Made by a program: the position numbers and the translations under genes | Source: a virus | IMG/VR virus record: IMGVR_UViG_3300020056_000131 | Location: 1 to 27,591 of that record | Strand: one strand, 5' to 3' | Length of the DNA stretch: 27,591 bases | Shown here: positions 12,663-19,165 of the stretch, piece after piece | Position numbering within the stretch: position 1 is the stretch's first letter | Layout: the number at the start of each line of letters is the position of its first letter | Notes under the pieces: generated by a model | What the model was told of the DNA's origin: nothing | The model's input: only the letters and a program-made list of their open reading frames with translations | Database searches by the model: none

Positions 12663-12968
12663 ATGGCAGATTTAAAGGATACAAGCGAAATACAAGGACT
12701 CATGTCCGCTGTGAAAGATATTATGAAAGGTAATCAAAACCTTTATCAGCAGGATTTAGAGAGACAATTTAATTTTCCCGGTGCTACAGCACCAGTAGAG
12801 GAACCAGTAGATGATATTAGCGGAAGCGATTCAGAGGAACAAGTTGAAGTCAGCAGCGAAGAGCCTGTCGAAGCTAGCTCGGACGAACACATCAGTTCGG
12901 AGAGTGATGCAGAAGTTACAGACGGGGAAGTTGCCGACGAAACAGGATCTGAAATCAGTCAAGGGTAA
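12663..12968 (+). CDS. Acidic late protein, 101 aa, 3' half overprinted
   Basis: A 101-residue protein: a helical first 40 residues (SEIQGLMSAVKDIMKGNQNLYQ region) and a strongly acidic Ser/Glu/Asp tail of about 55 residues. GAGG at 12654-12657 is 5 bases before the ATG. The last 158 bases are also read in another frame as the start of the 893-residue basic protein. The acidic tail could mimic DNA or bind the basic partner. It may be a prohead-core or scaffold-type protein, but I do not recognise a family. Part of the acidic composition may simply follow from the overlapping frame. Confidence 0.55.
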   Translation: MADLKDTSEIQGLMSAVKDIMKGNQNLYQQDLERQFNFPGATAPVEEPVDDISGSDSEEQVEVSSEEPVEASSDEHISSESDAEVTDGEVADETGSEISQG

Positions 12969-15492
12969 AGAGCAAGACGATGTAGTAATGGCTTTGACTC
13001 AGGCGATTGGACCTGACGAAGCGATTAAGTTGCTCGAAATGTGTGACATGTCTAAGCATGCTGCTAAGCTTGTGCCTAATAAGAAGGGTGATCCCGATGG
13101 GCCTCTACCAAAATGGGGAGAACCTGAAGGTGTTGAAGATGCAATCAAGAAAACACCTGGTCAAAAGAAAGTAAAAGAAGCCTGTTGGGACGGATACAAA
13201 AAAGTTGGTATGAAGAAAAAAGGTAAGAAGCGTGTACCTAACTGTGTACCAGAAGAGAAAGAAGTTAAAACAATTAAGGTTGGTGAAGATGCAGTAGGTA
13301 GTGATCAATGCCATTATGCACTTGTCATGGATAGAAAAGTTACAGCTGTTGGTACTAAAGACGAGATGCTTGCGAAGTGTAAAGAAGAGGGTGGTCGAGT
13401 TTGGGTATCTACTAAAAGGGTTGGTGACGTTGTCGAAGAACGATCAGCACAAGATCCTGACATTAAAGATCGTAAGGGTACACAACCAGCCGCGTATCAT
13501 AAAGGTTTAAAGAAAACAACAAAAGCCAAGCGAGATGCACACTTTAAGAAGCATGGCAAGAAAGCAGACGACGATGCATCAGCATACAAAGATGCACCTG
13601 GCGATAAGAAAGCAAGGAAGGGAGACATGCCTAAGTCTAAGTATACTAAGTTTGTAGATAAGATGATGGACGAAGAGCACGAAATACATGTAAAGCTTGA
13701 TCATCTCGATGGTGACTCTCGACAAAAGAAAGCTGGTGCAGTGATGCGTAAGCACGAAAGAGCGGGTCATATCGAGTATGTAGGCAATACTGATAAGGGT
13801 GTTGTGTTTAAAGCGAAGAGTAAACAACATGCTGATCGTTTGCATCGAGATCTAAAGCCGCATGCAACTGGTGTAGAACATACAAATGAAGAAACTCAGA
13901 TTACTGAGATTTCAAAAGATACGGCTCGTAGCTATTTCAACAAAGTTGGTGATAAGAGCAAGAAAGAAATTGAGAAGAGAAAGGCAAAAGGCGGACCTCA
14001 GCGAGCGATGAAAACAATGTATCCTGACCATAAGGTAAGCGAAGCTGCTGAGTATCATGTTACTAAACCAGGTGGATCTTTACGTAAACCTGATAGTGTA
14101 CATAAGTCAAAGTCAGATGCAATGAAGCACGCATTCAAGCTCTCTGGTAATAAGCATCGCGGTGCCCATGGAGCTCAAGTGTTCCGTGTACATAAAGGTA
14201 CAGTATCACACGGTTTTGATACAGAAGGTCGTTCACGACACCTCGGTCTCGACCACGGTAAAATGACCGGTAAGAAACCAATCCGTGAAGGAAAATATGC
14301 TGTCGATATTGAAGGGATGCCGCGTTTCTATATGAATTCAGATTCACCGGGTCGTGTGAAGATTGCATTACGACAAATGCTAAAGAAAGCAAATGCTATC
14401 AAGAGTGTAACTCGTACTTTTGATCCACAAATTAAAGCAGATCTGCGACAGCGTCTGAAAGATGCATCAACAGATATGCATACTAATTACGTATCAGAAA
14501 AACTCAAAGCATCAGATGATATGGGTAAATGGGTAGATGATTTTAAAGATTCTGATGCACCACAATTTAAGGGGAAATCTATGAAGAAGAGACGTCAAAT
14601 GGCGATTGCTGCTAAGCTTTCAGCTATGCGTGAAGGCACTGAGGCTTATGGCAAGTCAGTAAATAAAATAGCTGATGATAAGAAGAAAGCTGCTATCTCT
14701 TCTTCTGATAAGAACAAGCTTGGTAAGATTGCTGACATGATGAAGAAAGAACGCGAATCTAAAGTATCAGAAGCAATGTCGCCCGAATCTCGGAAAGCAC
14801 ACGGTCGAATGTTTAAGGCCGCTGCGAAGAAGAAATATGATGCTGATACAAAAGCTGCAGCACAAGCCGAACGTGAAAAGCGGTTAAAGGCAAAAGGTTG
14901 GGTCAAGAATGATCGTGGCGGTATGTCAAAGGTAAGCGAAGAAGAAACACAAGTCGATGAAGGTGCATACAAAGGTAAAGATGCATTTGGTCGTGGTGTG
15001 ACTGCTGCATTACGTGGTGGCAAAGCTGGTGCTTATATGTCAAAGAAAGCCAAAGAGCGTTCTGATATGAATAAGAAGAACGATCCAGGTTCTGCGAAGA
15101 AAGGATATGCTCTCAGTGTAACTGACAAAGATAAGGCAATGAAGAAAGCGCGAAAGAAAGGTCTGAACCCTAAGCATCCTTCTACTAATTATAAGCGGAA
15201 GTTGCCTGAAGAAAAACAAAAGAAAGATCATCAGACAATCAGCTATGTTACACATGGTGGCCAAAAAGGCAAAGTACAAGTACACAAAGACAATGCCTTT
15301 AAAGCGCTGAATCATTATCGTAAGAATAATAAGAGTGCACAATTTGAAGAGACTGATTCATGGAAAAAAGATTCTGGTTGGAAAAAAGCTCCGGCCGAAC
15401 GCAAAGATGAATATGGCAATACTATTAAGAAGCAAAACATTGCCAAACATCTTGCACGTAAAGCAATGAAACAAACGGAGAAAAAATCATGA
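12811..15492 (+). CDS. Large basic modular late protein, 893 aa
   Basis: An 893-residue Lys-rich protein made of distinct modules. The start at 12811 is supported by AGAGGA (12797-12802) with 8-base spacing. Modules: a helical opening (MILAEAIQRNKLKSAAKSL); CWDGYKKVGMKKKGKKRVPNC (125-145); a small beta domain (168-208); a DUF5872-like block (about 214-282, DIKDRKGTQPAAYHKGLKK); two alpha/beta modules (288-355 and 410-485); KWVDDFKDSDAPQFKGKS (573-590), a module I have seen in phage late proteins; and basic repeats to the end. Modules are joined by short hydrophobic-x-Glu motifs (LAE5, ITE366, VSE411, IRE493, VSE654, VDE717), like T4 prohead protease sites. It may be a virion polyprotein packaged with DNA. 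No enzyme motif seen. Confidence 0.68.
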   Translation: MILAEAIQRNKLKSAAKSLSKLARTNTSVRRVMQKLQTGKLPTKQDLKSVKGKEQDDVVMALTQAIGPDEAIKLLEMCDMSKHAAKLVPNKKGDPDGPLPKWGEPEGVEDAIKKTPGQKKVKEACWDGYKKVGMKKKGKKRVPNCVPEEKEVKTIKVGEDAVGSDQCHYALVMDRKVTAVGTKDEMLAKCKEEGGRVWVSTKRVGDVVEERSAQDPDIKDRKGTQPAAYHKGLKKTTKAKRDAHFKKHGKKADDDASAYKDAPGDKKARKGDMPKSKYTKFVDKMMDEEHEIHVKLDHLDGDSRQKKAGAVMRKHERAGHIEYVGNTDKGVVFKAKSKQHADRLHRDLKPHATGVEHTNEETQITEISKDTARSYFNKVGDKSKKEIEKRKAKGGPQRAMKTMYPDHKVSEAAEYHVTKPGGSLRKPDSVHKSKSDAMKHAFKLSGNKHRGAHGAQVFRVHKGTVSHGFDTEGRSRHLGLDHGKMTGKKPIREGKYAVDIEGMPRFYMNSDSPGRVKIALRQMLKKANAIKSVTRTFDPQIKADLRQRLKDASTDMHTNYVSEKLKASDDMGKWVDDFKDSDAPQFKGKSMKKRRQMAIAAKLSAMREGTEAYGKSVNKIADDKKKAAISSSDKNKLGKIADMMKKERESKVSEAMSPESRKAHGRMFKAAAKKKYDADTKAAAQAEREKRLKAKGWVKNDRGGMSKVSEEETQVDEGAYKGKDAFGRGVTAALRGGKAGAYMSKKAKERSDMNKKNDPGSAKKGYALSVTDKDKAMKKARKKGLNPKHPSTNYKRKLPEEKQKKDHQTISYVTHGGQKGKVQVHKDNAFKALNHYRKNNKSAQFEETDSWKKDSGWKKAPAERKDEYGNTIKKQNIAKHLARKAMKQTEKKS

Positions 15493-15641
15493 AGAAATTT
15501 AAGGATTTTGTAGCGGAGAAGAAAGAACTTTCTCCTGCACAGAAAAAACATCTTGACGTTGATGACGATAATGACATCGATGCAGAAGACTTCAAGAAGT
15601 TGAGAGCTAAGAAAGAGAAAGCTGTCAAGGATGACGACTAA
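15489..15641 (+). CDS. EF-hand mini-protein, 50 aa
   Basis: A 50-residue protein whose ATG overlaps the stop of the large basic gene (ATGA). It begins MKKFKDFVAE, again close to the T4 capsid-targeting peptide MKTYQEFIAE. Residues 23-34 (DVDDDNDIDAED) fit a calcium-binding EF-hand loop, with acidic or Asn ligands at loop positions 1, 3, 5, 7, 9 and 12 and Ile at position 8, followed by FKKLRAKKEK. A single EF-hand with a following helix recalls dockerin repeats and could dimerise on calcium. The combination of a packaging-like N-terminus with a metal loop suggests a small internal head component; that is inference. Confidence 0.62.
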   Translation: MKKFKDFVAEKKELSPAQKKHLDVDDDNDIDAEDFKKLRAKKEKAVKDDD

Positions 15642-15647
15642 TAAATA
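15640..15647 (+). promoter_or_regulatory. Late-type promoter box AATAAATA
   Basis: One mismatch from TATAAATA, overlapping the stop of the EF-hand gene. The gene at 15678 begins 30 bases on, with GGAG at 15666-15669. Position and spacing fit a secondary late promoter. Confidence 0.4.
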
Positions 15648-15677
15648 ACTGTTTAACACTAAGACGGAGAATAAGAA

Positions 15678-16013
15678 ATGTCTTTATTCGGTAAAAGAGA
15701 CCAGAAATCAGATGCGCCTAAGTTTACTGCGAAAGCTGAAACTGGTGAATCAGGTCAAGATCTGTTCGGTACTGAGGTATTCGGTGTCAGTGATGCTGAA
15801 TCACAAGCTGCTCGAGGTGATGGTAAAGGTAGTGTACCTCCCGGTTGGGTAAAGGTCACGACTGGAACTGGTGGCCGTTCAGGCCGAGTCACTCACGAGA
15901 CTTTGGCTTGCGCTGGTATTACGGGCGATGCAACTGATTTTGCTAATACATCTACTTTGGATGTCGCTAATACTACTGGTACAGCTGACGACGCCACTAT
16001 GCCTGATAGTTAA
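15678..16013 (+). CDS. Putative virion-associated protein, 111 aa
   Basis: A 111-residue protein rich in Gly, Thr, Asp and Ala. It has a basic opening (MSLFGKRDQKSDAPKF), a middle PPGWVKVTTGTGGRSGRVTH and a tail of short acidic Thr/Ala stretches ending in PDS. The GTGGRSGRVxxETL pattern is one I associate with small structural proteins of marine T4-like phages, but no function is known to me. GGAG sits 8 bases before the ATG. It follows a late-type box and precedes conserved T4-like phage genes. Confidence 0.58.
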   Translation: MSLFGKRDQKSDAPKFTAKAETGESGQDLFGTEVFGVSDAESQAARGDGKGSVPPGWVKVTTGTGGRSGRVTHETLACAGITGDATDFANTSTLDVANTTGTADDATMPDS

Positions 16014-16029
16014 TCAATAAAAGATTATT

Positions 16030-16419
16030 ATGACACCATTGAATGAGTCTAGTTTTTTACTTTATGCTGCTGCGAGTTACACAAATACAGTATATGATAT
16101 CGAAGAATTTTATGATGATTTGAAGAGATTCAAATATCTAAAGCGACTATTTTCTCGATATGTAGAAAAAAATGAACTAAAAGAAAGATTGATTTTAAAT
16201 CACATTATTACACTATATAATGTATTTCATCATGAGGCTGCTACGCGCATGCTATTTTATAAGATTGATGAAGAGCATTGGGGTATTTTAAAAACTTTCT
16301 TGTTATTTCTACAATATATGCCTAATACGGTAATGAATATAGAATATGAAGGGTGTCATATAAAGTCAGATATGATTAAAGTAGATTTAAAAATAGCAGA
16401 AATCTTAAGGAGTTTATAG
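16030..16419 (+). CDS. Conserved T4-like phage protein, 129 aa
   Basis: A 129-residue helical protein. The blocks DIEEFYDDLKRFKYLKRLFSRY (about 24-45), ERLILNHIITLYNVFHHEAATRML and EEHWGILKTFLLFL belong, from memory, to a family (DUF7207-like) found at this position in T4-like cyanophages next to a gene like the following one. No catalytic motif or membrane segment is clear. The stop TAG overlaps the GTG start of the next gene (TAGTG). Function unknown. Confidence 0.68.
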   Translation: MTPLNESSFLLYAAASYTNTVYDIEEFYDDLKRFKYLKRLFSRYVEKNELKERLILNHIITLYNVFHHEAATRMLFYKIDEEHWGILKTFLLFLQYMPNTVMNIEYEGCHIKSDMIKVDLKIAEILRSL

Positions 16420-16928
16420 TGGCAAAAGGTGCTATCGATTTAGCAGCCATTTATATGTTTTTAAAGAGACTTGTAACTCCTTTTGAGCAATGGGATGCAT
16501 ACAAAACTGGACTAATTGACAAAAACGGTAAAGTTATTGTTGTGAAGGCAGACAGAACGCCTGAGCAAGAAAAATCGTTTGGTTATTTTGATAGATTAGT
16601 AGCTAACCTGAAAAAACTGCTAGGTAAAATTCCTGGAGGCAAGACGCGTATAGCGTCATTTGCCGCAGCTTTATTATTGCTTAAAGAAAAAAATTTAGAT
16701 CCTGATGATATTGAATATTTAGAAGAATGTTTGAATTACTATATGAAAGAGGCTACATTATTAGTAGAGGACGGAGCAGTTGTTCCTACTAATAATACAA
16801 CCATGGGTCCTGGAATGGGCGATGATGCTCAAGCATTTCCAAAGAAAAAGAAAAAAAGGAAAACACAATTCATCACGCGTAACTACATTGAAATCAATGG
16901 TAAACGCAAACGTATTTTTAAGGGCTAA
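16419..16928 (+). CDS. Conserved T4-like phage protein, 169 aa
   Basis: A 169-residue protein with GTG start at 16419. The conserved-looking core is IYMFLKRLVTPFEQWDAYKTGLID (about 11-34), then GYFDRLVANLKKLLGKIPGGKT and FAAALLLLKEK. A variable Gly-rich linker and a very basic end (PKKKKKRKTQFITR) follow. This gene order with the preceding one is shared with T4-like cyanophages as I remember. The basic tail suggests contact with DNA or membrane phosphates. Function unknown. Confidence 0.65.
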   Translation: MAKGAIDLAAIYMFLKRLVTPFEQWDAYKTGLIDKNGKVIVVKADRTPEQEKSFGYFDRLVANLKKLLGKIPGGKTRIASFAAALLLLKEKNLDPDDIEYLEECLNYYMKEATLLVEDGAVVPTNNTTMGPGMGDDAQAFPKKKKKRKTQFITRNYIEINGKRKRIFKG

Positions 16929-16930
16929 TA

Positions 16931-17215
16931 ATGGCTGAGACACATACAAAACGTTTAGATCGCATCGAAGAAAAAATCGATAAGTTAGGTGATGCGATGA
17001 TCTCTTTAGCGCGGGCTGAAGAGAAATTGATTGCTATTGAACAAAACAATCATTCGAATTTTGAAAGATTAAATCGTTTCTCAGCTAAGTTAGATGATAT
17101 AGAGAAAAAAGTAGATGATAATGCCTATACTATTAGAATTATTAATAGATTATTTTGGATAGGTGTAACAGCAGTCGTAGCACTTGTATCCTCTCAACAC
17201 TTGCCTTGGGGATAG
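16931..17215 (+). CDS. Coiled-coil protein with C-terminal membrane anchor
   Basis: A 94-residue protein: an N-terminal heptad-rich coiled coil (about 5-65, KRLDRIEEKIDKLGDAMISL and similar) followed by one hydrophobic segment (about 72-90, RLFWIGVTAVVALVS). This architecture matches XhlA-type haemolysin/holin-associated proteins and related small T4-like phage proteins. AAGGG at 16920-16924 lies 6 bases before the ATG. As the last gene of the late block it could help lysis, but no endolysin is next to it. Confidence 0.65.
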   Translation: MAETHTKRLDRIEEKIDKLGDAMISLARAEEKLIAIEQNNHSNFERLNRFSAKLDDIEKKVDDNAYTIRIINRLFWIGVTAVVALVSSQHLPWG

Positions 17216-17216
17216 C

Positions 17217-17245
17217 ATGTACAAAACCTGAAAAATGGTTATAAT
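17217..17245 (+). promoter_or_regulatory. Host-type promoter ATGTAC-N17-TATAAT before primase
   Basis: TATAAT at 17240-17245 with ATGTAC at 17217-17222, exactly 17 bases apart and identical to the pair at 1625-1653. Start of RNA is expected near 17252, about 22 bases before the primase ATG. It opens the replication and nucleotide block, and its -10 lies in the loop of the hairpin at 17224-17268. Confidence 0.62.
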
Positions 17246-17268
17246 AGCTCTATAGCTATTTCAGGTTT
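17224..17268. repeat. 10-base inverted repeat enclosing the primase promoter
   Basis: Perfect arms AAACCTGAAA (17224-17233) and TTTCAGGTTT (17259-17268) with a 25-base loop that holds the TATAAT. The right arm contains the only AGG near the primase ATG (17274). RNA reading through from the late block would form the stem and hide it, whereas RNA starting near 17252 lacks the left arm. A weak terminator of the late operon is the alternative, but the following bases are TATATTA rather than a T-run. Confidence 0.6.
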
Positions 17269-17273
17269 ATATT

Positions 17274-18290
17274 ATGTGGTTAGAACAAAAGTATATTGGT
17301 CTCATCTCCAACCGATTAGACCGATTTAAGAGGGTAAAAGCTCAACATTATAATTTTAGGTGCCCCGTTTGTGGAGACTCCCGAAAAAATAAGTACAAAG
17401 CACGTGGTTGGATATTTCCAAAAGACGATGGCGGATTTTTGTACCATTGTCATAATTGCAGTATTACTTTGGGTATCGATAAGCTCCTTGAGTTAGTCGA
17501 TCCAATAGTATATCAGGAATTCATCCGCGAAAAAATATCCGATAATCTGTCTCCGGTAGTAGATCGAAAGCAGTCAGAGGCCGAAGTACTGGCTATTAAG
17601 ATGAAACCTCCCAAGTTCGTTAAGTCTAGCGAGCTAAAAAATCTCAAAAAAATCTCACAATTGCCTCACGATCATCCCGCAAAGGCATATATAAACAAGA
17701 GACAAATTCCTACACCGTATCATGCTAAGCTGTTCTATGCTCCGCGGTTTAAGCAATTCGTTAACAGCGTGATACCAGGAAAGTTTGATACGTTAGATAA
17801 CGATGAACCACGTCTCATTATACCGTTTCTCGATGAGGATAAAAACCTCTTCGGATTTCAAGGACGATCATTTCGTAAAGATGGCATACGGTATATAACA
17901 ATAATGATCGACACAAAGAAGTCTAAAGTCTTTGGCTTAGATACATGTGATCGCTCACAAACTCACTACATTCTCGAAGGTCCAATTGATTCGATGTTTG
18001 TAGATAACTCAATCGCAATGGCTGGTGGATCTATTGATTGGGATTTAGTGAATGAAAACAGCGTTTTTGTTTACGATAACGAACCACGATCAATTGAAAC
18101 ATGTGCTAAAATTGAGAAGACAATAGATAAAGGATATAAGGTGGTCATATTCCCAGAGTCAATCAAATCGAAAGATGTGAATGACATGATTTTATCGTCC
18201 GAGACTATGTACATCAACGACGTTTTAAGAGATAATATATCCTCTGGACTCGAAGCGAAAATACATTACACTGCGTGGAAAAGAATATGA
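17274..18290 (+). CDS. 61: DNA primase, gp61-like
   Basis: A 338-residue DnaG-type primase subunit, making RNA primers for the lagging strand with the gp41 helicase. The N-terminal zinc ribbon is CPVCGDS (C30, C33) with HCHNC (C59, C62). The middle catalytic part shows LIIPFLDEDKNLFGFQGRSF and HYILEGPIDSMFVDNSIAMAGG, the latter fitting TOPRIM with its Glu. VFVYDNEPR supplies a further acidic pair, and SKDVNDMIL is typical of the end of the domain. Length matches T4 gp61 (about 340). It follows its own promoter and hairpin. In T4, genes 41 and 61 lie close together; here about 17 kb of late and cargo genes separate them. Confidence 0.88.
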   Translation: MWLEQKYIGLISNRLDRFKRVKAQHYNFRCPVCGDSRKNKYKARGWIFPKDDGGFLYHCHNCSITLGIDKLLELVDPIVYQEFIREKISDNLSPVVDRKQSEAEVLAIKMKPPKFVKSSELKNLKKISQLPHDHPAKAYINKRQIPTPYHAKLFYAPRFKQFVNSVIPGKFDTLDNDEPRLIIPFLDEDKNLFGFQGRSFRKDGIRYITIMIDTKKSKVFGLDTCDRSQTHYILEGPIDSMFVDNSIAMAGGSIDWDLVNENSVFVYDNEPRSIETCAKIEKTIDKGYKVVIFPESIKSKDVNDMILSSETMYINDVLRDNISSGLEAKIHYTAWKRI

Positions 18291-18523
18291 ATCATCTTTT
18301 GATATCGACATTTATCAATGAAGACAATGCTCGTAAGGCTGAAGTATTCAAAGATAAGTATCATTATGGAGTACATATGTACGAGAAAGAAACAAAAGCG
18401 TGGGGTTATGGTCGCTGGATTCTTACACGTACCGAATTGTTAGAAAAACACAATGTACACTATGCAGAAGATTTAGCAGAAAATTACGTTCAAAGATGGG
18501 GCGCATTCAAAGATGGAAATTGA
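18287..18523 (+). CDS. Hypothetical protein, 78 aa
   Basis: Not recognised by name. A 78-residue soluble protein with aromatic-rich centre (EKETKAWGYGRWILTRTELLE) and a C-terminal helix. The ATG at 18287 overlaps the primase stop (ATGA) and is preferred to a GTG twelve bases upstream inside primase. It overlaps the next gene by 11 bases. Its position between primase and a nuclease suggests it belongs to the replication transcript. Confidence 0.6.
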   Translation: MNHLLISTFINEDNARKAEVFKDKYHYGVHMYEKETKAWGYGRWILTRTELLEKHNVHYAEDLAENYVQRWGAFKDGN

Positions 18524-18728
18524 TTTATCAGCTCTCATTACAGTTGCATTGATGTTTATTTCTTATCAGGTGGGACAATTGATTGGCAAAGCAGAAGCAT
18601 ATCATGCAGGGTTTATCAAAGGTGCCAGCGACGGCATAGATAAAATTTTACACGTACTTAAAAAAGATTATGGCATTATCATGGGTTATGATGATGTTGT
18701 GATCGAATCGGATAATAGGGCAAAATAA
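18513..18728 (+). CDS. Small membrane-anchored protein, 71 aa
   Basis: A 71-residue protein with one N-terminal hydrophobic segment (about 5-22, LSALITVALMFISYQVGQL) and a soluble remainder that contains AYHAGFIKGASDGIDKILHVL. The hydrophobic part lacks a cleavable signal and would anchor it in the inner membrane. It overlaps the preceding gene by 11 bases and ends on the first base of the SNase gene (TAATG). No family recognised. Confidence 0.58.
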   Translation: MEIDLSALITVALMFISYQVGQLIGKAEAYHAGFIKGASDGIDKILHVLKKDYGIIMGYDDVVIESDNRAK

Positions 18729-19165
18729 TGTTTAGATACAATTGCGTAATTCGCAGGATTGTCGATGGCGACACTGTGGATGTAGATATCGATCTCGGTT
18801 TCGGGATTTGGCAACATAACGAAAGAGTTCGTATTCATGGTATTGACACACCAGAATCTCGTACTCGAGACAAAGTCGAAAAGCAATTTGGTTTATTGGC
18901 AAAGAAATATGTAGAAAGTCGATTGCCAGTAGGATCTAATGCAGTACTTGTTACTGAAAAACCTGGTGATGATGCAAAGGGTAAATTCGGCAGAATTTTG
19001 GGTAAGTTCGAAATATATGATCATGAGACCGATAGTTTTATGTTTTTAGGAGACATTATGATCCGCGAAGGTCATGCAGTTCCTTATTTTGGTTTAAGTA
19101 AGGAAGACATTAAAGAGGCACATCTTGCCAACCGTCAAAAACTGCATGAACGCGGAGTGATCTAA
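18728..19165 (+). CDS. Staphylococcal-nuclease-like (SNase) protein
   Basis: A 145-residue SNase/thermonuclease-fold protein, calcium-dependent in studied members and able to cut DNA or RNA. RIVDGDTVDVDI (9-20) carries the first metal Asp. RVRIHGIDTPESR (about 33-45) supplies the key Arg, Asp and Glu. GKFGRILGKF holds the second catalytic Arg, and GHAVPYF ends the barrel. All catalytic residues are present. AGGG at 18717-18720 is 7 bases before the ATG. No signal peptide, so it acts in the cytoplasm; with nrdA directly after it, it may release nucleotides from host nucleic acid for phage synthesis. Confidence 0.85.
   Translation: MFRYNCVIRRIVDGDTVDVDIDLGFGIWQHNERVRIHGIDTPESRTRDKVEKQFGLLAKKYVESRLPVGSNAVLVTEKPGDDAKGKFGRILGKFEIYDHETDSFMFLGDIMIREGHAVPYFGLSKEDIKEAHLANRQKLHERGVI

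Noticed and set aside
12663-15492. One gene joined by programmed frameshift
   Set aside because: Each frame has its own start codon and ribosome site, and no slippery heptamer with downstream structure was seen near the overlap; kept as an alternative only.
15315-15659. Minus-strand open frame of 114 codons
   Set aside because: Shadow of the basic protein and EF-hand gene; its Leu/Phe-rich text is the complement of Lys codons.
17224-17268. Rho-independent terminator
   Set aside because: The stem is AT-rich and is followed by TATATTATG rather than a T-run; a promoter sits in the loop, so a regulatory hairpin is preferred, though weak termination is not excluded.
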